A model generated the notes under the pieces. The model was not told the origin of the DNA, did no database searches, and saw nothing but the letters and a program-made list of their open reading frames with translations. A stretch of DNA of 64,000 nt from Flavobacteriaceae bacterium EG-1 (GTDB lineage: Bacteria > Bacteroidota > Bacteroidia > Flavobacteriales > Flavobacteriaceae), in contig NZ_WJPK01000001.1 of assembly GCF_009649685.1 (NCBI RefSeq), forward strand, positions 996,760 to 1,060,759, given 5' to 3'. Position 1 is the first letter of the stretch. The number at the start of each line of letters is the position of its first letter. The position numbers and the translations under genes are program-made. Of this stretch, positions 9,206-18,065 are shown piece after piece.

Positions 9206-9276
9206 TTTGAAAATTTTAGGTTTAAAAGTAATCATTTTAACTCCTTATCTTTACTAATATATTTAAAGAATTGTTC

Positions 9277-10905
9277 ATGGATATCGACTTCAACAAAAAC
9301 GAAGATCATAATAAACTTTTGCTTTCCGACCTTAAAAAGCGAATAGCACAGGTTAAGCTCGGTGGTGGCAAAAACCGATTAGAAAAGCAGCGTTCAAAAG
9401 GAAAAATGACTGCTCGTGAACGCATAGAATATCTTTTAGATAAAAATAAAAATAGTATTGAAATTGCCGCCTTTGCTGGTGATGATATGTATACAGAGCA
9501 CGGTGGTTGTCCGTCTGGTGGAACTGTTGTTAAAATGGGTTATATTGGGGGTAAACAATGCATAGTAGTTGCCAATGATGCCACTGTAAAAGCTGGTGCT
9601 TGGTTTCCGATTACAGGTAAAAAAAATCTTCGTGCCCAGGAAATTGCCATCGAAAATCGTTTGCCGATAATATACCTTGTAGATAGTGCAGGAGTTTATC
9701 TTCCAATGCAAGATGAAATTTTTCCAGACAAAGAACACTTTGGTCGTATATTCAGGAACAATGCGATAATGAGCAGTATGGGAATTACTCAAATCGCTGC
9801 TGTAATGGGTAGCTGCGTAGCAGGTGGCGCCTATTTACCAATAATGAGTGATGAAGCCCTAATAGTTGACAAAACAGGAAGTATTTTTCTTGCGGGAAGT
9901 TATTTAGTTAAAGCTGCAATTGGTGAAAATATAGACAACGAAACGCTTGGCGGAGCTACAACCCATTGCGAAATTAGTGGTGTTACTGATTATAAAGCTG
10001 AAAATGACAAAGCGGCCTTAGATACTATAAAAAATGTTATAGATAAAATTGGTGATTTTGAAAAAGCAGGATACAACAGGACTAAAGCTCAAAAACCGAA
10101 AGATAATCCAGAAGACATCTACGGATTATTACCTGCTTCTAGGGCTGCGCAATATGATATGTTGGAGATTATTAAACGATTAGTTGATAATTCAGATTTT
10201 GAACAATACAAAGAAGGGTATGGTAAAACTATACTAACTGGTTATGCACGAATTGATGGCTGGGCAGTTGGTATTGTAGCCAATCAACGAAAAGTAGTAA
10301 AAAACAAAAATGGTGAAATGCAATTTGGTGGGGTTATATATTCGGACTCTGCTGATAAAGCCACTCGATTTATTGCCAATTGCAATCAGAAGAAAATTCC
10401 CTTAGTATTTTTACAAGATGTCACAGGATTTATGGTAGGTAGTAAAAGTGAACATGGTGGCATTATAAAAGATGGCGCCAAAATGGTAAATGCAGTTAGT
10501 AATTCTGTGGTGCCTAAATTTACAATTATCATTGGCAATAGCTATGGAGCGGGTAATTATGCTATGTGCGGAAAAGCTTATGACCCACGATTAATTGCTG
10601 CTTGGCCCAGCGCAGAATTGGCTGTAATGAGTGGCAATTCTGCCGCTAAAGTGTTACTACAAATAGAAACCGCTTCTTTAAAAAAGAAAGGCGAAGAAAT
10701 AACACCCGAAAAAGAAAAGGAACTTTTTGATAAAATTAAGTCACGGTACGATAATCAAATTTCGCCCTATTATGCCGCAGCACGTATTTGGACAGATGGC
10801 GTTATTGATCCATTGGATACTCGAACTTGGATATCTATGGGAATCGAAGCTGCTAACCATGCTCCTATAGAAAAACCTTTTAATATGGGGGTATTACAGG
10901 TTTAA
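9277..10905 (+). CDS. Acyl-CoA carboxylase, carboxyltransferase (beta) subunit
   Basis: 542 residues, the biotin-dependent carboxyltransferase that moves the carboxyl group from biotin to an acyl-CoA. Both carboxyltransferase lobes are present: the N lobe with KMTARERIEYLLD, the block from GRIFRNNAIMSSMGITQIAA to GSCVAGGAYLP and SDEALIVDKTGSIFLAGSYL, and GGATTHCEISGVTD; the C lobe with FLQDVTGFMVG and GNSYGAGNYAMCG and WPSAELAVM. The GRIF...MGI and TGSIFLAG signatures resemble methylcrotonyl-CoA carboxylase beta (leucine breakdown) more than propionyl-CoA carboxylase, but I keep the general name. I chose ATG 9277 over TTG 9271. No biotin carboxylase subunit is in this window. Its stop codon overlaps that of convergent menE. 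Confidence 0.9.
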   Translation: MDIDFNKNEDHNKLLLSDLKKRIAQVKLGGGKNRLEKQRSKGKMTARERIEYLLDKNKNSIEIAAFAGDDMYTEHGGCPSGGTVVKMGYIGGKQCIVVANDATVKAGAWFPITGKKNLRAQEIAIENRLPIIYLVDSAGVYLPMQDEIFPDKEHFGRIFRNNAIMSSMGITQIAAVMGSCVAGGAYLPIMSDEALIVDKTGSIFLAGSYLVKAAIGENIDNETLGGATTHCEISGVTDYKAENDKAALDTIKNVIDKIGDFEKAGYNRTKAQKPKDNPEDIYGLLPASRAAQYDMLEIIKRLVDNSDFEQYKEGYGKTILTGYARIDGWAVGIVANQRKVVKNKNGEMQFGGVIYSDSADKATRFIANCNQKKIPLVFLQDVTGFMVGSKSEHGGIIKDGAKMVNAVSNSVVPKFTIIIGNSYGAGNYAMCGKAYDPRLIAAWPSAELAVMSGNSAAKVLLQIETASLKKKGEEITPEKEKELFDKIKSRYDNQISPYYAAARIWTDGVIDPLDTRTWISMGIEAANHAPIEKPFNMGVLQV

Positions 10906-11984
10906 AGCAATCTTAAGGTATTCGCTCTTTGAATTTTACCTGTATCGGTTTCCAAAAAAGCAGGCACAGATAATATTTCCTTCGGATTTTCAAATTTTTC
11001 TAGAGTTTTTAGGCTAGATATTTTTTTTATTAAAGTATGGCTATCTATTTCACCTTCGATTATCAAAACCATTTTCTGGCCTAATTTTTCATCGGGGAGG
11101 CCTGCAACAAAAAATCGGTTTGTGATTATAGGTACAAGTTTAGATTCAATTTGTTCTGGAATTAATTTCACCCCACCAGAATTAATAATAGAATCGAAAC
11201 GGCCTAACCAATCAAATTCAGTTTCTGAAATCAAGCTTACCACATCGTTGGTTACAATTACTTTTTCAGAAACATATGGGGCATGAATGACAAGACAATT
11301 TCTATTATCTATGTCGAAGCGCACATATGGTAGCGCCTTAAACGTTTCATCTATAGGGTTCTGCTTATCAATACTATTGTTTACCTTCTTTAGAGCGACA
11401 TGGGTAATAGTTTCCGTCATACCATAAGTTTCATAAATAAGGCATGAAGTGTTTTGTATTTTGTTTATTAGTACTTTAGAAACTGTAGCTCCACCTACTA
11501 TTAATGTTTTTACGCTTGATAATCGTGTAATTGAATTAGCTACTTGCAAAGGAACCATTGCACAGAAATCATAATGTTTATTATATGTAGTGTTTAGTGG
11601 ATCTGAAGAAGGTGGAACACAATCTATTTCCAGTCCTAATACCATTGCCCTAACGAGCATCATTTTACCTGCGATGTAATCCGCAGAAAGACAAAGTAGT
11701 GCACTATCCTTAGGTTTTAATTTAAAAAAATCGCCAGTAGCTAAAGCTGAATTGACCATTTTTGATTTATGCAGTTCAATTTCTTTAGGCTTTCCGGTAG
11801 AACCAGAAGTAGTAACTTTTATAGTTTCATTAGCGTTAAACCAATTCAGGAGAAATTCGCCTATTGCACGTTCATATAAAGTGCCTTCCCTAACATAATT
11901 CTTGCTAAGACTTAGTAATTCTTCAGTTGTATAAGAAGAACCATTTAATTTAAAAGAATTATGCAGGATTTTGTATTTCTCCAT
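10902..11984 (-). CDS. menE: o-Succinylbenzoate-CoA ligase (AMP-binding), MenE
   Basis: 360 residues, at the short end of the ANL adenylating family as is usual for MenE in Flavobacteria. The AMP-binding P-loop TTSGSTGKPKEIELHKSKM (about residues 57-75) is clear, as are YETYGMTETITHVA (motif A5), WLGRFDSIINSGGVKLIPEQ (A7/A8 hinge) and the final catalytic lysine region TDTGKIQRANTLRLL. It activates o-succinylbenzoate to its CoA thioester in menaquinone synthesis. The assignment rests on the family motifs plus the neighbour menC. Its start overlaps the upstream CPBP gene by 26 bases, so translation is probably coupled. Confidence 0.88.
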   Translation of the reverse strand: MEKYKILHNSFKLNGSSYTTEELLSLSKNYVREGTLYERAIGEFLLNWFNANETIKVTTSGSTGKPKEIELHKSKMVNSALATGDFFKLKPKDSALLCLSADYIAGKMMLVRAMVLGLEIDCVPPSSDPLNTTYNKHYDFCAMVPLQVANSITRLSSVKTLIVGGATVSKVLINKIQNTSCLIYETYGMTETITHVALKKVNNSIDKQNPIDETFKALPYVRFDIDNRNCLVIHAPYVSEKVIVTNDVVSLISETEFDWLGRFDSIINSGGVKLIPEQIESKLVPIITNRFFVAGLPDEKLGQKMVLIIEGEIDSHTLIKKISSLKTLEKFENPKEILSVPAFLETDTGKIQRANTLRLL

Positions 11985-12933
11985 TGTTTTGCTCTAGAGC
12001 TAAAAATTCTTCCTTTGAATATACTTTACCAGCTAAGCGTTCTCTCCAGTTAGACCAGCCATATTTTTTTGAAAATATAAAAATTAAAATAGGATAGATA
12101 ATTAGTACTGGAACAAATACATCCCAACTTAAAGCTGGTTCAGAAACATCTCGATATACTGAGTTAGTTTGAAAGGCGGTCCAATCTGCAGTTACTAACA
12201 AGGCTGTAATTAAATTATTAGCAGCGTGAAAACCTAATGCCAATTCAAGCCCTTCATCCATCAAAACTAAAAGTCCTAGAAAAAATCCAGTACCTATATA
12301 ATAAACCATAATTCCATATCCCAACTTTTCTACCTCCGGGTTAAAGAGATGCATCACTCCAAATAACACCGAAGTAATAACTAACGGCGCCCACTTATTT
12401 TTTGCCACAACACCTATACATTGCATTAAATAACCACGCATATAATATTCTTCCATACTTGTTTGTATCGGTATCATAAGAATGGCAATTACTGCTAAAA
12501 TAATAAACTTATCAAAATCAAAATTCCATATATAATCATTAGGTGCTAAAAAAACATCTATTATTACAAAACCACCAGAAATAATACCCCAAACAATAAA
12601 AGCAAAGAAAATTCGCTTCCAATCTATTTTACTCCTAGAAGTTGTTAAACTAGTAATAGACCGTTTATGTACAAATTTCACAAATATAAAAAGACTAACA
12701 AGTCCTATTACAAATGACAAAAGCATATAGAATAAGAAAGAATTAGAACCTAAAATAATTGCAATTTCCTTTATATCACCTCCAGCTAAGGCGTTCATCG
12801 AATTTGATTTAAGTAAAACGGCAATTAATAGTGGAAAACCACCAATTACTTGCCACATTATAAAAATAGTAACAAGACCAACCATATAACGCCAACTCTC
12901 AGATAAACCCTTATACGCTTGCTCTATATACAT
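11959..12933 (-). CDS. CPBP-family intramembrane glutamic endopeptidase
   Basis: 324 residues with about eight hydrophobic segments. The three CPBP (Abi, Rce1-like) catalytic motifs are intact: EEYYMRGYL (EExxxR, about residue 170), FGVMHL (FxxxH) and HAANN (HxxxN). It should be an inner-membrane protease of unknown target. It overlaps menC upstream by 10 bases and menE downstream by 26 bases, so it is translated as part of the menaquinone operon; the same order is common in Flavobacteria, but I know of no demonstrated role in quinone synthesis. The soluble C-terminal tail (about 30 residues) is hydrophilic. Confidence 0.9.
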   Translation of the reverse strand: MYIEQAYKGLSESWRYMVGLVTIFIMWQVIGGFPLLIAVLLKSNSMNALAGGDIKEIAIILGSNSFLFYMLLSFVIGLVSLFIFVKFVHKRSITSLTTSRSKIDWKRIFFAFIVWGIISGGFVIIDVFLAPNDYIWNFDFDKFIILAVIAILMIPIQTSMEEYYMRGYLMQCIGVVAKNKWAPLVITSVLFGVMHLFNPEVEKLGYGIMVYYIGTGFFLGLLVLMDEGLELALGFHAANNLITALLVTADWTAFQTNSVYRDVSEPALSWDVFVPVLIIYPILIFIFSKKYGWSNWRERLAGKVYSKEEFLALEQNNGEIQNPA

Positions 12934-13976
12934 ACTTCTTTAATTTTTTTTGTATTCCATTTTTTAGTTTGGCTATAAAAAATATGTCCATTTTCAACAG
13001 TTAAAGGACTCTCAATATTATTAGTATACAAAGCTCCAGTACCTAAACCCTGGGGCATTTTGTTGCCTAAAGAATATGTCCATTGAGCAATAGCATTAAG
13101 TCCAATATTGCTTTCTAGTGCACTTGTAACCCACCAACCAATATTATACTTATCGGCAAGCGAAATCCATTCTTCACTACCACGAATACCACCAATTAAG
13201 CTGGGTTTCAAGATAATGTATTGGGGACGAATTGCCCTTATCATTTCTTCTTTTTTACTAGTTTCAGTTATACCTATTAACTCCTCGTCCAAAGCAATTG
13301 GTAATGGAGTTTTAGCACAAAGCTCTTGCATTTTTACATATTGACCCTGTTTTATAGGCTGCTCAATTGAATGTAAATTAAAAGATGCTAGGACTAGTAA
13401 TTTTTCTAAGGAGTCTTCAGGCGAAAATGCACCATTCGCATCAACCCTTATTTCTAAAATCTCTTTAGCATACTTTTTACGTAGTGATTCTAATAGTTTT
13501 ATCTCTTGATTAAAATCAATAGCTCCAATTTTCAATTTAATACATTTAAAACCCTCATCTAGCTTTTGCTGAATTTGACTTTGCATAAAATCGAAATCAC
13601 CCATCCAAACTAAACCATTAATAGGAATGGTGTTTTCATTTTCAGTAAATCTAGACGGAAACAATTTAAATCTGTCTGAAAATTTTAATGATAAAAAGGC
13701 CTGCTCTACACCAAACTGAATACTAGGATAATCTTTTAAAGCAATCCACAATTCTTCTTCACCTAAATGAATATTGTCACAGGTCCATCTAATTTTTTGC
13801 TCATAGTCCGGAATATCATCATAACTTAAACCTTTTAATAGTCCGCACTCGCCGATTCCGATTTTGTTATTAACTTGTATAGTTATATACCAAGTTTCCT
13901 TTTGCTTTAATATCCCTCTAGAGGTGCCGCTTGGTCTTTTAAAGTGAAGTATATGTTTTTTATATGATGCTTTCAT
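12924..13976 (-). CDS. menC: o-Succinylbenzoate synthase, MenC (enolase superfamily)
   Basis: 350 residues. The muconate-lactonising-enzyme-type barrel shows the expected catalytic and metal-binding series: KCIKLKIG (KxK, about residues 160-167), EIRVDANGAF (first Asp ligand), HSIEQPI (Glu ligand), IALDEELIG (Asp-Glu) and YIILKPSLIGG (second catalytic Lys). It dehydrates SHCHC to o-succinylbenzoate. The position at the head of a menC-CPBP-menE unit supports the call over other enolase-superfamily dehydratases or dipeptide epimerases. A -7 promoter element lies just upstream; the divergent SDR starts 48 bases away. Confidence 0.9.
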   Translation of the reverse strand: MKASYKKHILHFKRPSGTSRGILKQKETWYITIQVNNKIGIGECGLLKGLSYDDIPDYEQKIRWTCDNIHLGEEELWIALKDYPSIQFGVEQAFLSLKFSDRFKLFPSRFTENENTIPINGLVWMGDFDFMQSQIQQKLDEGFKCIKLKIGAIDFNQEIKLLESLRKKYAKEILEIRVDANGAFSPEDSLEKLLVLASFNLHSIEQPIKQGQYVKMQELCAKTPLPIALDEELIGITETSKKEEMIRAIRPQYIILKPSLIGGIRGSEEWISLADKYNIGWWVTSALESNIGLNAIAQWTYSLGNKMPQGLGTGALYTNNIESPLTVENGHIFYSQTKKWNTKKIKEVCI

Positions 13977-13986
13977 ACGAAGACAT

Positions 13987-13994
13987 CAAATTTA
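13987..13994 (-). promoter_or_regulatory. -7 element of the menC-CPBP-menE operon
   Basis: TAAATTTG on the minus strand is an exact TAnnTTTG match, 10 bases upstream of the menC ATG, which would leave a very short leader. No well-spaced TTG was found, so this is tentative. Confidence 0.35.
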
Positions 13995-14024
13995 ATTATA
14001 TTTTACGGCAATATAAGAATTCAT

Positions 14025-14819
14025 ATGACTAAGATTGATGGAAAAACTATTTGGATAACAGGAGCATCTTCTGGTATTGGTGAAGCATTAACTTATTCTC
14101 TTGACCAAAAAAACTGTAAACTGATATTATCGTCTAGGCGATTAAATGAGTTGCAACGTGTAAAAAATAATTGTGTAAATAAAAAAAACATATCAATTCT
14201 AGCATTGGATATTGCAGCAATAGATATGGCCAAATCAAAAGTAGATGAAGCCTTTGCTAAATTTGACAAGATTGATATTCTAATTAATAACGCAGGAATA
14301 AGTCAAAGGTCTTTAATTATTGATACTGACATTGCTGTGGACAAAAAATTAATGGACGTAAATTACCTGGGAACAATCGCTTTAACAAAAGCAATATTGC
14401 CTTATTTTATTAAACAAGGATCGGGACATTATGTTACAGTAACTAGTTTAATGGGGAAATTTGGATCACCATATCGTTCCGGATACTGCGGTGCAAAACA
14501 TGCGCTTCACGGTTTTTTTGATGTGTTACGAATGGAACATGAAAAAGATGGAATAGCAGTAACCTTAATATGCCCTGGTTTTGTTAACACGAATGTTGCA
14601 AAAAACGCATTAACAGGTAATGGTAACATGCAAAATCAAAACGACACAGCTACTGAAAACGGAATTTCAACAGAACTTTGCGCAAAAAAAATAATTAAAG
14701 CTATGGAACACCAAAAATTTGAAGCGTATATAGGACGTAAAGAAAAACTGGCTGTTTACGTGAAGCGCTTTTTTCCAAAACTATTGCATCGCGTCGTCTT
14801 AAAAAGTAAGGTGAAATAA
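14025..14819 (+). CDS. Short-chain dehydrogenase/reductase (SDR)
   Basis: 264 residues of the classical SDR fold: cofactor motif TGASSGIG (12-19), structural NNAGISQRS, catalytic Ser in VTVTSLMGKF, and the Tyr/Lys pair in GYCGAKHALHG (about residues 154-158). After the core, the sequence ends with a basic hydrophobic segment (YVKRFFPKLLHRVV) that may touch the membrane, as in the SDR7C / DHRS7-like group. It reduces or oxidises an unknown carbonyl compound. Divergent from menC, convergent with the histidine kinase, one base between the two stops. Confidence 0.88.
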   Translation: MTKIDGKTIWITGASSGIGEALTYSLDQKNCKLILSSRRLNELQRVKNNCVNKKNISILALDIAAIDMAKSKVDEAFAKFDKIDILINNAGISQRSLIIDTDIAVDKKLMDVNYLGTIALTKAILPYFIKQGSGHYVTVTSLMGKFGSPYRSGYCGAKHALHGFFDVLRMEHEKDGIAVTLICPGFVNTNVAKNALTGNGNMQNQNDTATENGISTELCAKKIIKAMEHQKFEAYIGRKEKLAVYVKRFFPKLLHRVVLKSKVK

Positions 14820-14820
14820 C

Positions 14821-16788
14821 CTATTTAAAGTTAAACCAAAATCGTACACCCTCTCTGCTCTTGTCAACATTAAGAACGGTTTGTAATTGATTTGCCAAAC
14901 GGTTCATTAATCGTAACCCCATAGAACTATTTGCTCGCTCATCGGTATCTTCGGGAAGTCCAACCCCATTATCGGTATATTCAAAGAAACCTTCCTCCCC
15001 TTTTGTACGTCTTAGATGAATGTATATTTTACCATTTTCATCATCGTTAGGAAAGGCATACTTAAATGAGTTAGATACGAGTTCATTTAACATTAAACCA
15101 AAAGGAATAGCTCTATCAATATCCAATTCTACTCCTTCAGCATCAATAGTAATATTAATATTATGACCTCCTTTTTTATAAACTGACTGTACACTATTTA
15201 TTAAGCTTTCTATATAACCTTGCATTTCTATTACAGAAAGATCATCGTGCTGATATAGCTTCTGGTGAATAAGTGCCATTGCCTTCACTCTACTTTTTCC
15301 TTCCTCAAGTGCCTCAATTGCAGCTTTACTTCTAGTATTCTTCGTTTGTAAACTTAACAAACTAGAAACCATTTGTAAGTTGTTTTTTACTCTATGATGA
15401 ATTTCTTTTAACAAAGAATCTTTTTCAACAAGAGCATTTTCAATAATACCTTTTTGCTTAGCGATTAAGCGCTGATTCTTTAAACTTCGCATGTAAGCGT
15501 ATACCAATCCAGCAAGAAAAAGTAATGTAAACACTAAAAATATAATAACATATTCATTACGCTTTTCTTTTGCATCTAATTCATTTCTGCTCTGTTCTAA
15601 TAAAGCACGTTGATTAGAAATCATTGTTTGATTATTCTTAAAATCGCGGCCCATAACAGAAGCTAACATTTGTTTTTGAACCTCAGATTTATTTCCTGCT
15701 ATAGAATCATGAATACGTAAATTTCTTTTTAAGTACTGAGTAGAATTTCTATAATCACCTGTTTTCTCATAATATGCAGCAAAAAGTACATTCTTTTTTA
15801 AGATGTCTTTCGTTCTTTTAATATCAATATTATCACTTAAATAATCGGTTGCTTTTTCAAAGTCATTCAATTGTATATAACAATCTGCAATGGCTAATGT
15901 ATTTTCGATATAATCTTTAGAATATTTACCGGCATTATGTTTTTTAATAAACTCTAAGCTGTTTTCAAGTTTTGGAATTGCCAGCTCATAATTTTTCATT
16001 TGAGCATAACATTTACCAATATTACCTTCGATAATACCTTTTAATAAAAGTCCTTGGGTTTCACTTTTTTCGGTTTTATCCAACATAAAATCGTTGATAT
16101 AAACCTCAATATAACCATAAGCCTTTTTGTAGTTACTTAAAGCGGTTGGAGTTGAGTTATCTAATCTTAAAAAATTACCAACGTTGTTATAAAAAAAAGC
16201 TTGTTCGAAAGAATTTGTATCATCTAAACCTGGTTTAATTTTATCGTAATAATCATCTAAAGCAGCTTTGAACATTCCCAAATTTGCATAGATGTCATAA
16301 AAATATACATTCTCAATTATACCAGATTCTTTCTTTTTTTCTCGAATGTTCATTTGATCATCATACAGTTCGAGTTGACCGTACGTTTGATCCATAATAT
16401 CTAATAAGATTGTTTTCTGGCTAATATCTAAGCCATCTATATTCTTGTAAACCTCTTTTGCTATGGACAAACCTTTTTCAAAGTCGCCCAAATCATGGTA
16501 AATCTGAGATTGAATTAGTTTATAATTTCTTAATGATAGCGAATCCCTTTCCTTTTCAGCAGTATGAACATATTCATTTACTCTATCAATCCAATCGTAA
16601 GCTGAATTATCATGATATCTATTTGACGTATTAAAGAAAAAAGTAAATCGTGCAGTAGACCCATCAAGTTTTAAAAAACTATCATACGAATTTACTTCAG
16701 GCAACTCTAAGTCTTGACCATATAAGGTGTTTACAGTAAGACTGCAAATTAGAGTAAAGCATAGAATTTTGAAAAGTATTTTTTTCAT
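14821..16788 (-). CDS. TPR-containing sensor histidine kinase, HisKA_2 type
   Basis: 655 residues. A signal peptide (to about residue 25) precedes a long helical region with TPR-like repeats (about 80-380), one membrane segment (YVIIFLVFTLLFLAGLVYAY, about 415-434), and a cytoplasmic kinase core of the HisKA_2/HATPase type: IHHRVKNNLQMVSSLLSLQ carries the phospho-acceptor His (about residue 463), and the ATPase has ELVSNSFKYAF (N box), YTDNGVGLPED (G1) and SMGLRLM (G2). It should sense something in the periplasm through its TPR region and pass phosphate to a receiver. The LytTR regulator at 17270-18028 on the same strand is the obvious partner, though a terminator and about 430 bases lie between them. 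Confidence 0.9.
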   Translation of the reverse strand: MKKILFKILCFTLICSLTVNTLYGQDLELPEVNSYDSFLKLDGSTARFTFFFNTSNRYHDNSAYDWIDRVNEYVHTAEKERDSLSLRNYKLIQSQIYHDLGDFEKGLSIAKEVYKNIDGLDISQKTILLDIMDQTYGQLELYDDQMNIREKKKESGIIENVYFYDIYANLGMFKAALDDYYDKIKPGLDDTNSFEQAFFYNNVGNFLRLDNSTPTALSNYKKAYGYIEVYINDFMLDKTEKSETQGLLLKGIIEGNIGKCYAQMKNYELAIPKLENSLEFIKKHNAGKYSKDYIENTLAIADCYIQLNDFEKATDYLSDNIDIKRTKDILKKNVLFAAYYEKTGDYRNSTQYLKRNLRIHDSIAGNKSEVQKQMLASVMGRDFKNNQTMISNQRALLEQSRNELDAKEKRNEYVIIFLVFTLLFLAGLVYAYMRSLKNQRLIAKQKGIIENALVEKDSLLKEIHHRVKNNLQMVSSLLSLQTKNTRSKAAIEALEEGKSRVKAMALIHQKLYQHDDLSVIEMQGYIESLINSVQSVYKKGGHNINITIDAEGVELDIDRAIPFGLMLNELVSNSFKYAFPNDDENGKIYIHLRRTKGEEGFFEYTDNGVGLPEDTDERANSSMGLRLMNRLANQLQTVLNVDKSREGVRFWFNFK

Positions 16789-17221
16789 GGTTTAGTGAAC
16801 GGAACAATGCAAAACATTATATATTTCAACGCTTTGTCTTAATATTTGTTGTCGCCAAATAACGTTTTTGACAATTAATATTCAATTAAAAACGTTGTTT
16901 TACCATGATATTCGATTTTGTTTCATTTTCATAGTTGGTATAATTGAATGCTCTAATACAAAAGGAGCTATAAATTTAAATATCGCACGCCTCTTATTAC
17001 TACAAAATTAGAGCTTCAACAAAAATTCGTTTTCAATTTGTTGCAAAACCTACGTTTTTTGTGGTGAAATGTATTTTTTAATCCAAATGAAGTATTTTAT
17101 CGATAAATATAGTATTTAAACGATAATTTTAAAATTCATATATTAACTATTCCTACATAAAAATTAAGAATAAACTTATAAATTAAATCAATTACCAAAG
17201 AGATTATTAAATTTTTCAAAT
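16789..17221. other. Long intergenic stretch with no gene seen
   Basis: About 430 bases, strongly AT-rich, between the LytTR regulator's terminator and the histidine kinase start. I see no open frame with a plausible start, no tRNA-like fold and no clear TAnnTTTG box. It is unusually long for a leader in this dense region and may hold the kinase promoter or a non-coding RNA, but nothing in it is convincing by eye. Confidence 0.5.
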
Positions 17222-17251
17222 AAAAAAGGTGCCTAATAAAGCACCTTTTTT
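17222..17251 (-). terminator. Terminator after the LytTR regulator
   Basis: Perfect inverted repeat AAAAAAGGTGC / GCACCTTTTTT with an eight-base loop, 18 bases after the regulator's stop on the minus strand. The A and T runs on both sides make it symmetrical. Confidence 0.85.
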
Positions 17252-17269
17252 ATTTATTTAATATAAGTA

Positions 17270-18028
17270 TTAAGAATTCATTGCGGAGATAATAAACTCT
17301 TTAAAATCTTTTGAAATTGGAATTAAAGTTTCATTAATCATAATATCTTTTGAGTTAATTGCATCAATATGGTCTACATTAACTATATATGATTTATGCG
17401 CCCTATAAAACTTATTCTTAGGTAACTTTTCTAGATAATCTTTTAAAGGAGATCTTACCAAGAACTTTTTATCAATTGTATTTACCTCTAAATAAACATT
17501 ATCAGCTTTTATAAATTGTATATCGCCGAATTGAATTCTATAGTAAAGGTGTTGTTTTTTAACAAAGATGGAGTCTTTTAATACGGCATTAGACATGGGG
17601 CCATCTGCAACAGGAGCTGGTGCACTTTCCCCATTCTCACCTTTTGGTGAATGAATAAAATTAGAAAGCGCAATTTCAATAGAAGTATATAAATCTTGTT
17701 GTTCAAAAGGTTTAACCAAATATCCGTTTGGTTTCACTGTTTTTGCATTTTCTACTGTTGCCCTATCTGAGTTAGAAGTAACGAAAATGAATGGAATATC
17801 ATAATTCTCTCTAATATGTTTTCCAAGATCAATTCCTGTTTTATCAGATGCAAGAATTATATCAATTAACACAAGGTCAACTTCTTTGGTTTTTAAAACT
17901 TCTTCGGCCTGTTCATAGACTATAACATTATCAACAATTTCATAGCCAATCTCTTCAAGCATAGATTGCATATCATCTGCGATGATTACATTGTCTTCAA
18001 CGATAAGAATTCTAATTGGTTGTTCCAA
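17270..18028 (-). CDS. LytTR-family response regulator
   Basis: 252 residues. Receiver domain (about 5-120) with all key residues: acidic pair in ILIVEDN, phospho-acceptor Asp56 (LVLIDIIL), Thr84/Ser85 in FVTSN and Lys106 in LVKPF. A linker rich in Gly, Ala and Pro (about 130-145) leads to a LytTR DNA-binding domain (about 150-250) with FIKADNVYLEV and KNKFYRAHKSYIVNVDHI. The start must be the TTG at 18028: an in-frame stop lies two codons upstream and no ATG precedes the receiver motif. It begins 37 bases after menA, so it may be read from the menaquinone transcript. Likely partner: the HisKA_2 kinase downstream. Confidence 0.92.
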   Translation of the reverse strand: MEQPIRILIVEDNVIIADDMQSMLEEIGYEIVDNVIVYEQAEEVLKTKEVDLVLIDIILASDKTGIDLGKHIRENYDIPFIFVTSNSDRATVENAKTVKPNGYLVKPFEQQDLYTSIEIALSNFIHSPKGENGESAPAPVADGPMSNAVLKDSIFVKKQHLYYRIQFGDIQFIKADNVYLEVNTIDKKFLVRSPLKDYLEKLPKNKFYRAHKSYIVNVDHIDAINSKDIMINETLIPISKDFKEFIISAMNS

Positions 18029-18065
18029 GATTTAGGTCGTTTAGGTGGTTAGTTAGCATTTCAAT

